Origin: Shewanella electrica
Lineage (GTDB): Bacteria > Pseudomonadota > Gammaproteobacteria > Enterobacterales > Shewanellaceae
Assembly (NCBI RefSeq): GCF_022321485.1
Contig: NZ_JAKOGG010000018.1
Span: forward strand, 1-64,000
Direction: 5' to 3'
DNA length: 64,000 nucleotides
Made by a program: the position numbers and the translations under genes. A model generated the notes under the pieces. It had not been told where the DNA came from. It did no database searches and saw only the letters and a program-made list of their open reading frames with translations. Positions 35,822 through 45,650 of this stretch are shown here, piece after piece (positions within the stretch are counted from its first letter, which is position 1; each line of letters starts with the position of its first letter).

Positions 35822-37102
35822 ATGAGTGAATGTTTTAAAGTCGTATTGTCTCAAACCGCGCCAGCGGCACATTGGGGCAATGCTGATGTGAGTTTTGCTG
35901 CAGACACTGTAACTATCCACGTGAAATCGTCGCAGCCGCTGCGACAGATACAGATGGCGGCGCGCAAATTGCGCTCGCAAGGTATCAACACCATCGCCTT
36001 TAGTGGTGAAGGATGGGATGCCGACCGTCAATGGAGCTTTTATCAAGGTTTTGTTACCGCCAAAGGCGGCCATGAAGTGCAATGGACTGGCGCAGAAGTG
36101 TTAGTGCGTGAACTGCAACAACGTGCTGCCAGCGCCGGTTTTGCCCGTGATTTGATCAATGACACCCCAGAAAACCTCTACCCAGTAAAGCTGGCGAGTG
36201 ACACTGCGGCATGGTTGAGTTCCTTGGTGCCAGAGCATGTCAGCTACCGCATTATCAGTGGTGATGAACTGCTCAAAAATCAATGGATTGGTATTCACGC
36301 TGTTGGTCGTGGTAGTGAGCGCCAACCGGCAATGTTAGAGCTGGATTACAACCCGTTTGATACCGATGCGCCAGTGGCGGTGGCCTTGGTTGGTAAAGGC
36401 ATCACCTTTGACTCCGGTGGCTACAGCCTCAAAAGTTCTGAAGGCATGTTGGGCATGAAAGCCGACATGGGCGGCGCTGCCACGGTTGCTGCGGCTTTAG
36501 GTTTGGCGATTCAGCGTGGTCTGAAGAAACGTATCAAATTGTACCTGTGTTGCGCCGAAAACTTAGTTAGCGGCCATGCGTATAAGTTAGGTGACATCCT
36601 CACTTATAAAAACGGCACTACCGTAGAAGTGGTAAACACTGACGCCGAAGGCCGTTTAGTGCTGGCCGATGGTTTGCAAGCGGCGAGTGAATCTGGCGCG
36701 CGTTTTATTATTGATGCCGCCACATTAACTGGCGCAGCGGTGATGGCGGTCAGTGGTCAATACAATGCGATTTTCTCACCACAGCCGGAAGTGCTGGCAT
36801 TGACCCAGAAAAAAGCGGCAGCAGTCGCCGAAAACGTATGGCCGTTGCCACTCGACCCATGGCACAAAGATGCATGTCCATCCGCTTATGCCGATACTGC
36901 CAACAGCCGTGCCGTAAAAGGTGGTGGCCCAGGCGGTGCATCCAATGCGGCGGGTTTCTTATGGCGCTTTGTGACACCGCAAGCCGATTGGTTGCATATC
37001 GATTTAGCGGCAGCGTTTGAAGATAACGCCACGTCGCTGTGGGCTGCGGGCGCGACAACTCACGGCATGCTGACCATTGCTGAGTTACTCGGCAACGAGT
37101 AA
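35822..37102 (+). CDS. pepB: Leucyl aminopeptidase family protein (M17, PepB-like)
   Basis: 426 aa from the ATG at 35822; the open frame starts earlier, but homology begins here. M17 zinc/manganese aminopeptidase: 'VALVGKGITFDSGGYSLK' (about 181-198), 'MKADMGGAA' (about 206-214), 'NTDAEGRLVLADGL' signature (about 275-288) and 'GAAVMAVS'. The short N-terminal domain and length match PepB rather than PepA (about 500 aa). Releases N-terminal residues from peptides in the cytosol. Confidence 0.9.
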   Translation: MSECFKVVLSQTAPAAHWGNADVSFAADTVTIHVKSSQPLRQIQMAARKLRSQGINTIAFSGEGWDADRQWSFYQGFVTAKGGHEVQWTGAEVLVRELQQRAASAGFARDLINDTPENLYPVKLASDTAAWLSSLVPEHVSYRIISGDELLKNQWIGIHAVGRGSERQPAMLELDYNPFDTDAPVAVALVGKGITFDSGGYSLKSSEGMLGMKADMGGAATVAAALGLAIQRGLKKRIKLYLCCAENLVSGHAYKLGDILTYKNGTTVEVVNTDAEGRLVLADGLQAASESGARFIIDAATLTGAAVMAVSGQYNAIFSPQPEVLALTQKKAAAVAENVWPLPLDPWHKDACPSAYADTANSRAVKGGGPGGASNAAGFLWRFVTPQADWLHIDLAAAFEDNATSLWAAGATTHGMLTIAELLGNE

Positions 37103-37168
37103 GCGCCAGCAGTATGCTGCGTGTTGCTAGACCCGCAGCATAGAATCTGCTTCAATCCATATTGACCA

Positions 37169-37193
37169 CGCCCGGCATTCGCCGGGCGTTTTT
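37169..37193 (+). terminator. Rho-independent terminator of pepB
   Basis: CGCCCGGC (37169-37176) pairs with GCCGGGCG (37181-37188) around ATTC, followed by TTTTTG. Confidence 0.88.
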
Positions 37194-37247
37194 GTTGCAC
37201 ATGGTTATTATCGGCATGGCGCTAACGCGCTGTCACTGGAGGACGAG

Positions 37248-37709
37248 ATGATCATAAAAAAATTGACCAAAATTGACGCCGATTATGTGTGGCAAGTGCG
37301 TAACGCTGCCATTCTCGCTGGCTGCGCTAACGTGTATGACGCCAAAACCTTAGACATTTGGACACCAGAAGAAACGCCCACCGGCTTTGCTGAGATAGTG
37401 CAACGTGGCTTTTATGGCATTGAAATCGATGACGAACTGGTAGCGGTTGGCATGCTCGATGAGGAGACCGATAAAATCGAAGGGCTGTTTGTATTACCGG
37501 AATATATGGGGCAAAAGCTTGGTGGTCGCATGTTGCAGCATCTGGAGCAGTTGGCGCGTGAACGCGGCATTAACACCTTATCGCTGGACGCGAGCCTCAA
37601 CGCCGCCGATTTTTATCAGCATTGTGGTTACCAAGTGGTACGGCACGAAACCTACCATTCACCCGCAGGCATCAGCTTGCCGAGTGTATTGATGACCAAA
37701 CAACTGTAG
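37248..37709 (+). CDS. GNAT family N-acetyltransferase
   Basis: 153 aa. The acetyl-CoA-binding motif A is 'IEGLFVLPEYMGQKLGGRMLQHLEQLARERG' (about residues 83-113; pyrophosphate-binding loop Q-K-L-G-G-R). It is followed by 'LDASLNAADFYQHCGYQVV' typical of motif B. Strong Shine-Dalgarno GGAGGA. The substrate cannot be predicted from sequence. Single gene between the pepB terminator and thpR. Confidence 0.88.
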   Translation: MIIKKLTKIDADYVWQVRNAAILAGCANVYDAKTLDIWTPEETPTGFAEIVQRGFYGIEIDDELVAVGMLDEETDKIEGLFVLPEYMGQKLGGRMLQHLEQLARERGINTLSLDASLNAADFYQHCGYQVVRHETYHSPAGISLPSVLMTKQL

Positions 37710-37740
37710 CACGCGCTATGTGAGCATATTTGGGCTTCCG

Positions 37741-38286
37741 CTACACCAGCGGCCAGCTATTGAGGATTTGGTAACGCACGCCGGTATCAGTACTTTGTGA
37801 GTGATATAAATGCAGCGCCGTCGGCTGCAAGTTGAGCTGTGGCGGCACTAACTTTTGCCAGCTATTGGCTAGGCTGCTGGCCTTACGTGCCAAGGTGATA
37901 TGCGGCCGATAAACACTATGTTCACTGGCTGGCAACGCCAGTTGGTGCATCAGTTGCTGCGCCTCGGCGGCCATCTGTTGTAACGCGCTAGCCACGTCCT
38001 CGCTGGTGAGACAAGCAATATTCGGCTTCGGCCAATAGGCCAACTGGGTCAACGGCTGACTAAAACGTTGCAGTGGCAGCAGCGGTACACGTTCAAGTAG
38101 TTGCTGCATTTGGCTGGGCTGTAACTGCCCCAAAAACGCCAGTGTCAGATGCAGATTCGCGCTAGCTACCCAGCGATGATTACCGTCGCCAAGTTGCTGT
38201 TGCCAACTGCATAGTTGCTGCCGTTGTGGCGCACTGAGGGCAAAGCCTAAAAAACACCGCTGCGGCCAAGTATTTTCGTTAGTCAT
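37741..38286 (-). CDS. thpR: RNA 2',3'-cyclic phosphodiesterase
   Basis: 181 aa, 2H phosphoesterase superfamily. Two catalytic H-x-T-x motifs: 'NLHLTLAFLG' (about 43-52) and 'YRPHITLARKA' (about 125-135). Opens RNA 2',3'-cyclic phosphates to 2'-phosphates; formerly LigT. The ATG at 38286 was preferred over a GTG one codon upstream. Repeat copy B begins 17 bp upstream of its start. Confidence 0.92.
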   Translation of the reverse strand: MTNENTWPQRCFLGFALSAPQRQQLCSWQQQLGDGNHRWVASANLHLTLAFLGQLQPSQMQQLLERVPLLPLQRFSQPLTQLAYWPKPNIACLTSEDVASALQQMAAEAQQLMHQLALPASEHSVYRPHITLARKASSLANSWQKLVPPQLNLQPTALHLYHSQSTDTGVRYQILNSWPLV

Positions 38287-38303
38287 CACTTTGATTCATC
38301 AAC

Positions 38304-38459
38304 TAAATTGCGCTCTGTCGCTGCCCGAAAGGGTTATTTATACGCCTGCTGAACTTTGTTGCAACCAGTTGGCTGAGTTGACTAAGCTTCATTGGCTGCC
38401 CTCGTTCATAACGCGTTTAATTTGAACAAAAATTAAACGCTAAAGGTCAGCAGCCCCTA
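38304..38459. repeat. Dispersed intergenic repeat, copy B
   Basis: These 156 bp align end to end with 18812-18967: TAAATTGCGCTCTG, CTGCCCGAA-GGGTT, GAACTTTGTTGC, AGTTGACTAAGC, CTCGTTCATAA-GCGTTTAA and the end CAGCCCCTAG are shared. Copy B lacks the left TIR half seen in copy A, so it is a truncated or one-ended copy. It fills most of the gap between thpR and the GGDEF/EAL gene (38290-38509). Confidence 0.75.
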
Positions 38460-38509
38460 GACTATAGTGTAGATGATGTCGTGGTTTGACTGTTACGGAG
38501 AGCAATTGA

Positions 38510-40681
38510 ATGACGCAGACGTTAATCGGTCCGCTGCAACAAACCTTGATGCACCTATTCAGTGACACGCCGTCAGCTACGTTAGAGCAACATGTTGACC
38601 GAGCCTTGGAAGTGATTACCCGTCAGCTCGCTTGCGACGGCGTGTTTGTATTGGCGCCACTCGCCAAACCTGGCCACATCTCCGCCCGCAATCTTTATCT
38701 CAAACCGCAGTTTAATAGTGGTCAGGGCGTGCGTGAATGGCGTTTGGGGCAAACGCCGTTTTTTCGCGATCTCGTGAAACACCCACGCTTATTGTCGCTG
38801 AACTCGCTGGCACAACTGCCGAAAGACGCCTTGGAGGAGAAGCAACTGCTGCGGCAATGGCAGGTAAAAAGCTTGCTGGTGCTGCCATTATTAAAGTTGG
38901 GCGATACGGTGATGGCGTTGGGCGCGGTCAATTGCCACTGCGAATGTGACTGGGCCGACAGCTTTATTGAACAACTCCAGCAGTCGCAGACGATGATTGC
39001 CTCAGCGATGGAGTTAACCCGCATCGCCCAAGCCTTGTTACAGAGTGAGCGACGCTATCACGAGTTGTTCCATCAACTGCCGCTGGCGTGCGCCCAGTTG
39101 AATCGCCGTAATGAGCTGATCATGATGAACCGCATCGCCGAGCAAACTTTGGCACACCACCAACAAGTCAACTTGGTCGAGCTAGTGCGCGAGCAGGATC
39201 GTGATAACTTGCTAGATACCTTGAACATGGTGCGTGATGGTGTGCTGGGGCAGGCGTGGTGTGAAGTCGGCATCATGCACAATAACGACATGAGTTGGCA
39301 GCGCTTAGGGCTATATCCAGCGCCGTCGGATGACCAAAATCTGATTGTGATCGCCGAAGATGTCAGTGAGCGGCGACGCTTGGCCTCGGAGTTGTCGTTT
39401 CAAGCCAACTATGATGCGCTCACCGGTCTGCCCAATCGCGCCCATTTTGAAGACCTATTACAGCGCTTGCTGATTGAGCATGATCCGTCACCCGTCTGCA
39501 TTGCGTTGCTGGATTTAGATCAGTTCCGCGTGATTAATAACGTCAGTGGGCATATGGCCGGTGATCGTTTGATCTGCCAAATCGCTGAGCGGCTCAAATT
39601 GCTGGTGCGCAAAGGGGATGTGGTGGCTCGCCTCAGTGGCGATGAGTTTGCCATTCTGATGCACGCTTGTAATCGCGATTCTGCCAAAGTGATTGCCGAG
39701 CGGATCTGCGGCCAGGTTCGCCACCATGAGTTTCGTTGGCAGGGACGGGAGCACAAAATTTCCGCCAGCATGGGCATTGCGGCATTGGAGCGCACCGATG
39801 AAGATATCTACACCGTGCTGGCGCAAGCCGATGCCGCCTGTCGCTTAGCCAAAGAGTTGGGGCGCAATCAGTATCAAATCTTTGACGAGCGTGATCGCCG
39901 CTTTAAAAAGTTCTACACCGAGATGACCGCGTCGCTAGAGATTATCGATGCCTTGGCGGCTAATCGCTTTCAGTTGCATTTTCAGGAGATCCGCTCAGTT
40001 AAAGCTGCCAGCAGCGGTATGCATCTGGAGATTTTATTGCGCATGCAGCGTGACAACGGCGAAATCTTATCGCCCGCGGTGTTCTTTCCAGCGGCGGAGC
40101 GTTATGACTTGGCTTCAAGGGTCGACCGCTGGGTGATTGATAACTTGCTGCGTTGGGGCAATGCTAATTTTCACCTGTGGCAGCAGTGTGAGCAGATCTC
40201 GGTCAATCTCTCGGCCGCCTCGCTTGGTGATAGCGACTTTATGCAGTGGTTAGAAAAGCAGTTGCTCGCCGAGGCGCAACTGGTGTCGCACTTGTGCTTT
40301 GAAATCACCGAAACCGCCATGCTGAGCCAAGTCGAGCAAGCGTGTCAGCTGTTGGAGTTGCTCGAAGCGCACGGTTGTAAGCTGGCGATTGATGACTTTG
40401 GCGCGGGTTTTTCCTCATTTGCTTACCTCAAAAAGCTGGCGCTGGATTACGTCAAAATCGATGGTCAGTTTGTGGTGAACCTGTGCCAAGACCCGGCCGA
40501 CCGCGCCATTGTTGCCGCCGTGTGTCAACTTGCCAAAGACTTGCACTTTTACACCGTGGCCGAGTTTGTCGAGTCGGAGCAGATCCTCGCCCAACTGGCA
40601 GAACTTGGGGTCGATTACGCGCAAGGTTACTGTATTCACAAACCGATGCCGCTCGAGCAACTGGCTAGTTTACTGAAGTAG
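38510..40681 (+). CDS. Sensor protein with GAF-, PAS-, GGDEF- and EAL-type domains
   Basis: 723 aa. Likely order: GAF-like sensor (about 20-175), PAS-like (about 185-290), GGDEF (about 300-460), EAL (about 470-720). The cyclase motif is SGDEF (first Gly to Ser), with an inhibitory-site RxxD (R-K-G-D) five residues before it. The EAL motif is EIL, but the other catalytic residues are in place: N in 'SVNLS', E in 'FEITET', 'DDFG', K in 'VKIDG', E in 'AEFVE', Q in 'YAQGY'. Phosphodiesterase activity is therefore plausible; cyclase activity is possible. No membrane segments, so cytosolic. Confidence 0.9.
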   Translation: MTQTLIGPLQQTLMHLFSDTPSATLEQHVDRALEVITRQLACDGVFVLAPLAKPGHISARNLYLKPQFNSGQGVREWRLGQTPFFRDLVKHPRLLSLNSLAQLPKDALEEKQLLRQWQVKSLLVLPLLKLGDTVMALGAVNCHCECDWADSFIEQLQQSQTMIASAMELTRIAQALLQSERRYHELFHQLPLACAQLNRRNELIMMNRIAEQTLAHHQQVNLVELVREQDRDNLLDTLNMVRDGVLGQAWCEVGIMHNNDMSWQRLGLYPAPSDDQNLIVIAEDVSERRRLASELSFQANYDALTGLPNRAHFEDLLQRLLIEHDPSPVCIALLDLDQFRVINNVSGHMAGDRLICQIAERLKLLVRKGDVVARLSGDEFAILMHACNRDSAKVIAERICGQVRHHEFRWQGREHKISASMGIAALERTDEDIYTVLAQADAACRLAKELGRNQYQIFDERDRRFKKFYTEMTASLEIIDALAANRFQLHFQEIRSVKAASSGMHLEILLRMQRDNGEILSPAVFFPAAERYDLASRVDRWVIDNLLRWGNANFHLWQQCEQISVNLSAASLGDSDFMQWLEKQLLAEAQLVSHLCFEITETAMLSQVEQACQLLELLEAHGCKLAIDDFGAGFSSFAYLKKLALDYVKIDGQFVVNLCQDPADRAIVAAVCQLAKDLHFYTVAEFVESEQILAQLAELGVDYAQGYCIHKPMPLEQLASLLK

Positions 40682-40744
40682 CGCGTTAGCGTGGCGCGAT
40701 GAAAACGGGTTACACTAGGCCTTTGTTGTTTTCACTGCCTATTC

Positions 40745-43273
40745 ATGTTGGACAATCTACCTATTCAAGCCCTGTTGCCTGAACTGCGCGCGCAGCTCGC
40801 CAGTCAACGGCAACTCATTATCGAAGCACCTACCGGGGCGGGTAAATCTACCGCGTTGCCTTTTGCCATGTTGGATTGGCCCGAGATTGATGGTCGCATT
40901 TTAATGCTCGAACCTCGGCGCGTCGCTGCGCGCAGCATCGCTGGGTTTCTTGCCAAGCAGCGGCAACAAGCATTAGGCGACGACATAGGTTTTCGGGTGC
41001 GTGGCGAGAGCAAGGTGGGCCGTAACACTAAGCTGGAAATCATCACCGAAGGCATTTTAACGCGGATGATCCAGCAAGATCCGACCTTGGATGGTGTGGC
41101 GATGATCATCTTCGATGAGATCCACGAACGCCATCTGAGTACCGACTTAGGCTTAGCGCTGGCGCTGGAAGTGCAAGAATCGCTGCGTGAAGACCTGACG
41201 CTGGTGGCAATGTCGGCCACCTTGCAAGGTTTGCCGTTAGAGCAACTGATGCCCAACGCCAGCAAATTGGTCAGCGAAGGGCGTAGCTTTCCGGTCACCA
41301 TCGCGTATCAAGCCGCTAAAACTCAAACTAATGCTAGCTACATGCCCGATTGGCTCAGCCACATGGGTAGAATGATCAGCGCGCTGATGCAGCCAGATTC
41401 CGCCATTGCTTTGGGCGCCAGCGCCGAACAAGCGGCGGGATCGCTGCTGGCATTCCTGCCCGGTAAACGGGAGATTTTGCAGCTGCAAGAATATCTCACC
41501 GAACGCTTAGATAGCGCCATCTTACTGCTGCCGTTGTATGGTGAGTTAACTGCCGCCGAGCAAGATGCTGCTATTGCACCGGTCGCCAACGGCGTGCAAA
41601 AAGTGGTGCTATCCACCAACGTTGCTGAATCCAGTTTGACCATTGACGGCATTACTATGGTGGTCGACAGCGGCTATAAACGCCAAGCCAGTTTTAACCC
41701 GAAAACTGCCGTGACTCGTTTGGGCTTGAAGCGTATCAGCCAAGCCAGTGCCACGCAGCGAGCCGGGCGTGCTGGCCGTTTGAGCGCCGGTTTCTGTTTA
41801 CGCTTGTGGAGCAGTGAAGAGCAAGCGCGTTTGATGGCGGCCGACGAGCCGGAAATTGCGTGTAGCGAGCTGCTCGGCATGGCGTTTGATGCGGCCAATT
41901 GGAGCGTGAAATCACTGAACGATTTGCCATTGCTGACACCCGCCAACGCTGCCAATGAAGCGGTGGCGTGGCAACTGTTGCAAAGTCTTGAACTGGTGGA
42001 CGCGCAGCGCAATGTCACAGCGCATGGCAAACAAGCGTATCAGTTAGGTGCCTCGGTGCGGCTGGCCCATATGTTGGTCAAGGCCAATGAATTAGCCCAA
42101 AAACGCCAGCAGCCGCAGCTTATCGGGCTGGCGTGTTTGTTAGCAGCGTTGCTGGAAGCGGGCGGCGGCAGTGGCAGCAGCGATGTGCTTAATCGTCTGG
42201 CTAGTGCCACCAATGGCTTGGCGGGGCGTTTGTGCCGTAATTGGCTGCAACGCTTTGGCATTAAAGACGCGCCGCAAAGTTTTATTCCCGCGGCTAACCG
42301 CAGTGATACCGCTATGTTGCTGGCGTTTGCCTTTCCTGACCGCGTGGCGATGGCGCGTGGTCAACAAGGGTTTTTACTGGCAAACGGCACCGGCGTGATG
42401 CTCGACAGTAGCGATCCACTCAATCAAGCTGACTGGCTGGTGGTGGCCGATTTTCAAGAGCAGCAGGGCCGCAGCGCTGGCCGCGTTTGGCTGGCATGTG
42501 AGCTACCCGCCGCCTTGTTGCAGCAGGAACTGAGTTATCTGTGTCACTGGCAAGAGGTGGCGCAATGGCAAGAGGAGCGGGGGCGGATTCAAGCCGAACG
42601 CCAGTTGTGTTTAGGCAAGCTGGTGCTCAAGTCAGAACCGCTAGCACTCAGCAGCGAGATGCGGGTGCGCGGCTTCCTCGATTATGTGGCGCGCAAAGGG
42701 CTGGCGGTACTCAATTTCGATGAACGCGCAAGACAGCTACAGTTCAGGTGCGCCATTGCAAGATCCCACCAGCCTGACTTTGCCGACTTAACTGATGAAA
42801 CTTTACTCGGCTCGTTGGCAGATTGGCTGGCACCCTACCTCAATGATGTGCAGAATATTGGACAACTGAAAGCGCTAAATATCTATGCGATATTGCTTGA
42901 TTCACTCAGTTGGCCGCAGCGGCAGCAACTACAACAGTGGTTGCCAGAACACTGGCCGATGGCGACGGGCACCAACGCGCCGGTGCGTTATGACGCTGCT
43001 GGACGAGCATTATTGAGTGTGCGTTTGCAAGAAGCGTTAGGTATGGCGCACAGCCCACAGTTACTGGATGGCAAGTTAACGGTAACTATGGAGCTGTTAT
43101 CACCAGCACAGCGGCCACTGGCGTTAACGCCGGATCTGGCGAGCTTTTGGGCTGGGCCTTATGTTGAGGTGAAAAAGGAGATGCGCGGACGATATCCTAA
43201 GCATCTGTGGCCTGACGATCCGGCCAACACACAACCAACCAAATTCACAAAGAAGCGCACGCTCAATCAGTAG
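40745..43273 (+). CDS. hrpB: ATP-dependent RNA helicase HrpB
   Basis: 842 aa, DEAH-type helicase of the HrpB group. Walker A 'EAPTGAGKST' (about 28-37), 'DEIHERHLSTDLGLAL' (about 124-139; DEIH box), 'MSATLQG' (about 156-162), 'LSTNVAESSLTIDGI' (about 289-303), 'QRAGRAGR' (about 338-345). The C-terminal HrpB domain completes it. Role in cells unclear; E. coli hrpB mutants show little effect. It precedes mrcB by 16 bp, as in E. coli. Confidence 0.95.
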   Translation: MLDNLPIQALLPELRAQLASQRQLIIEAPTGAGKSTALPFAMLDWPEIDGRILMLEPRRVAARSIAGFLAKQRQQALGDDIGFRVRGESKVGRNTKLEIITEGILTRMIQQDPTLDGVAMIIFDEIHERHLSTDLGLALALEVQESLREDLTLVAMSATLQGLPLEQLMPNASKLVSEGRSFPVTIAYQAAKTQTNASYMPDWLSHMGRMISALMQPDSAIALGASAEQAAGSLLAFLPGKREILQLQEYLTERLDSAILLLPLYGELTAAEQDAAIAPVANGVQKVVLSTNVAESSLTIDGITMVVDSGYKRQASFNPKTAVTRLGLKRISQASATQRAGRAGRLSAGFCLRLWSSEEQARLMAADEPEIACSELLGMAFDAANWSVKSLNDLPLLTPANAANEAVAWQLLQSLELVDAQRNVTAHGKQAYQLGASVRLAHMLVKANELAQKRQQPQLIGLACLLAALLEAGGGSGSSDVLNRLASATNGLAGRLCRNWLQRFGIKDAPQSFIPAANRSDTAMLLAFAFPDRVAMARGQQGFLLANGTGVMLDSSDPLNQADWLVVADFQEQQGRSAGRVWLACELPAALLQQELSYLCHWQEVAQWQEERGRIQAERQLCLGKLVLKSEPLALSSEMRVRGFLDYVARKGLAVLNFDERARQLQFRCAIARSHQPDFADLTDETLLGSLADWLAPYLNDVQNIGQLKALNIYAILLDSLSWPQRQQLQQWLPEHWPMATGTNAPVRYDAAGRALLSVRLQEALGMAHSPQLLDGKLTVTMELLSPAQRPLALTPDLASFWAGPYVEVKKEMRGRYPKHLWPDDPANTQPTKFTKKRTLNQ

Positions 43274-43289
43274 CGGCAGTAATGGAATA

Positions 43290-45596
43290 ATGGCTAAAGC
43301 AACCAAGAAAACCCCACAGAAAAAATCCAGCAACACATCGAAGCGGCCTTCTATGTGGCGCAAATTCTGGTCCATCGGCTGGAAGCTAGCGCTCATTTTG
43401 GCGGCGGTACTCATGGTCTACAGCATCTATCTTGATCAGATCATCGCCCGCAAATTTGAAGGGCAAAAATGGTATCTGCCAGCGCAGATTTTTAGCCGTT
43501 CGATGTCGTTATATCCCGGCGCGCCAGTGAGCCACCAACAGCTGGTGGATGAACTGAAGTTACTCGGATATCGCAAAGTGGCTAATCCGCGCCAAGTGGG
43601 TGAGTTTTCTGCTTCTAGCACTAAGGTGGATGTGTGGCGTCGACCATTCCAACACCCAGAGGGCAAGCAGCCAGAACAGCGGGTGCTGATCAGTTTTGAC
43701 AGCAACGGCGTGACCTCAGTAACGCGCTCCGGTGATAACCGCCAACTGGCGGTATTCCATTTAGAACCAGTGCTGCTGGATCGCATTGTTACTGGCGACG
43801 GTGAAGACCGCTTATTTGTGCCGACCGGTGAGATCCCACCGATGGTAGTAGAAGCGTTGATCCTCACCGAAGACCGCAGTTTCTACGAACATTACGGCGT
43901 GAATCCGCTCGCTATTGCCCGCGCGGCGCTAGTGAATATTACCGCTGGCCGCACGGTGCAGGGTGGTTCAACCTTGACGCAACAGTTGGCGAAAAACTTC
44001 TTTTTAACCAGCGAGCGCTCCATTATCCGCAAAGCGCGTGAAGCGCTGATGGCGGTCATTATCGACTTTCGTTACAGCAAAGAGGAGATCCTCGAAGCCT
44101 ATCTGAACGAAGTTTATATGGGACAAGATCATAGCCGCGCCATTCACGGCATGGGGCTGGCATCGCAATTCTATTTTGGGCGGCCGATTGGTGAACTGAC
44201 CTTAGCGCAGCAAGCCTTTTTGATTGCGGTGATCAAAGGACCATCGTTCTACAATCCATGGCGCTATCCAGAACGAGCGCAAAAGCGCCGTGATCTGGTG
44301 CTGCGGCTGTTGATGGAAGGCAACAAGATCACCGCCGAGCAATATCAGTTAGCGGCTTCTACGCCGTTAGCGCTGCGTAACTCGGCGCGACCAGTACACC
44401 AAAAACTGCCAGCATTTTTCGCCCAAGTGAAACAAGAGCTGCGCAGTCGCTATGGTGAAGCGCTGCTGAAACAATCCGGCGTGAAAGTGTATACCACGTT
44501 GGATCCGTTAGCGCAGGAAGCCGCCGAGCAAGCGGTGAGCAGTGCGATGAAGTCGCTTAATGCTGAAAAACAGCAACTGCAAACCGGCATGGTGGTGACT
44601 GACCGTTATAGCGGCGGCATTGCGGCCATGGTGGGCGACCGCACGCCATCTTATTACGGCTTTAACCGTGCCACGGATATTCGGCGGCCAATTGGTTCCT
44701 TGGTGAAACCATTTATCTACGCCACCGCGTTGGCGCAGCCCGGCCACTACAACTTAGTCACGCCGTTAAAAGATGAGCCGATCACGCTGAAAAACGAGCG
44801 GGGTGACACTTGGTCGCCTCAAAACGATGACAAGCAGTTTAGTGGGCAAGTCCCGTTACTGACCGCGTTGAAAAAATCGATGAACGTACCGACGGTCAAT
44901 CTCGGTATGTCGTTGGGCTTGGATGCCGTCGCCACCACCATTAAACAGGCTGGCTGGAAGGAAAACATCAATCCTTACCCATCGATGTTGCTCGGCGCAG
45001 TCAATGGCTCGCCACTGATGGTGGCACAGCTGTATCAGACAATTGGTTCTCACGGCCGTTATCGCCAATTGGCGGCGGTGACGCAAGTGCTGGATAAAGA
45101 CAATCAGCCGATTGCCGCCAGTGGTTTGGCGCAACATCAAGCGATTGATCCATCGGTCAATTACTTAGTGCAATACGGCATGACCAAGGTGGTGGAATCG
45201 GGCACTGCGGCTAAGTTAGGCCAAGCGTTCCCGGGTGTGACGTTGGCGGGGAAAACCGGTACCAGTAACGACCGCCGTGACTCTTGGTTTGCTGGGATGG
45301 ATGAACGTAACGTGGCAGTGGTGTGGGTGGGTCGTGATGATAACGGCAAAACGTCGCTCTACGGCAGCAGCGGCGCGATGGCAGTGTACACACAATTCCT
45401 GCGTAATCGCGCGCCATTGCCATTACGACTGCCGCCAGAAAATGGTGTGGTACAAGGTTACTTTGACCGCGATACTGGCGTAGCGATGGAGCCTGACTGT
45501 GGCGATGTGATTGCGGTGCCAGCCTTGGCTGACAGTTACCATCCGGCAGAGAATTGCGGCAAGCCTAAATCGTGGTGGCAGCGCATGTTTGATTAG
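43290..45596 (+). CDS. mrcB: Penicillin-binding protein 1B
   Basis: 768 aa bifunctional peptidoglycan synthase. Short basic cytoplasmic tail, one membrane segment (about 32-50), UB2H-like domain (about 60-150; target of LpoB), GT51 transglycosylase with 'LTEDRSFYEHYGVNPLAIARA' (catalytic Glu near 193) and 'QGGSTLTQQLAKNFFL'. Transpeptidase motifs: S-L-V-K (Ser near 468), S-M-N, and K-T-G (near 653). Its activator LpoB is encoded about 8 kb downstream. Confidence 0.96.
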   Translation: MAKATKKTPQKKSSNTSKRPSMWRKFWSIGWKLALILAAVLMVYSIYLDQIIARKFEGQKWYLPAQIFSRSMSLYPGAPVSHQQLVDELKLLGYRKVANPRQVGEFSASSTKVDVWRRPFQHPEGKQPEQRVLISFDSNGVTSVTRSGDNRQLAVFHLEPVLLDRIVTGDGEDRLFVPTGEIPPMVVEALILTEDRSFYEHYGVNPLAIARAALVNITAGRTVQGGSTLTQQLAKNFFLTSERSIIRKAREALMAVIIDFRYSKEEILEAYLNEVYMGQDHSRAIHGMGLASQFYFGRPIGELTLAQQAFLIAVIKGPSFYNPWRYPERAQKRRDLVLRLLMEGNKITAEQYQLAASTPLALRNSARPVHQKLPAFFAQVKQELRSRYGEALLKQSGVKVYTTLDPLAQEAAEQAVSSAMKSLNAEKQQLQTGMVVTDRYSGGIAAMVGDRTPSYYGFNRATDIRRPIGSLVKPFIYATALAQPGHYNLVTPLKDEPITLKNERGDTWSPQNDDKQFSGQVPLLTALKKSMNVPTVNLGMSLGLDAVATTIKQAGWKENINPYPSMLLGAVNGSPLMVAQLYQTIGSHGRYRQLAAVTQVLDKDNQPIAASGLAQHQAIDPSVNYLVQYGMTKVVESGTAAKLGQAFPGVTLAGKTGTSNDRRDSWFAGMDERNVAVVWVGRDDNGKTSLYGSSGAMAVYTQFLRNRAPLPLRLPPENGVVQGYFDRDTGVAMEPDCGDVIAVPALADSYHPAENCGKPKSWWQRMFD

Positions 45597-45603
45597 ATAA
45601 TAG

Positions 45604-45628
45604 AAAAGGCCTCATTTGAGGCCTTTTT
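45604..45628. terminator. Bidirectional terminator between mrcB and dsbA
   Basis: AAAAGGCCTC / GAGGCCTTTTT stem with a 4-nt loop, flanked by A and T runs, between two convergent genes. Confidence 0.88.
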
Positions 45629-45650
45629 GCTATCAGCGGGAGTGTCGATG

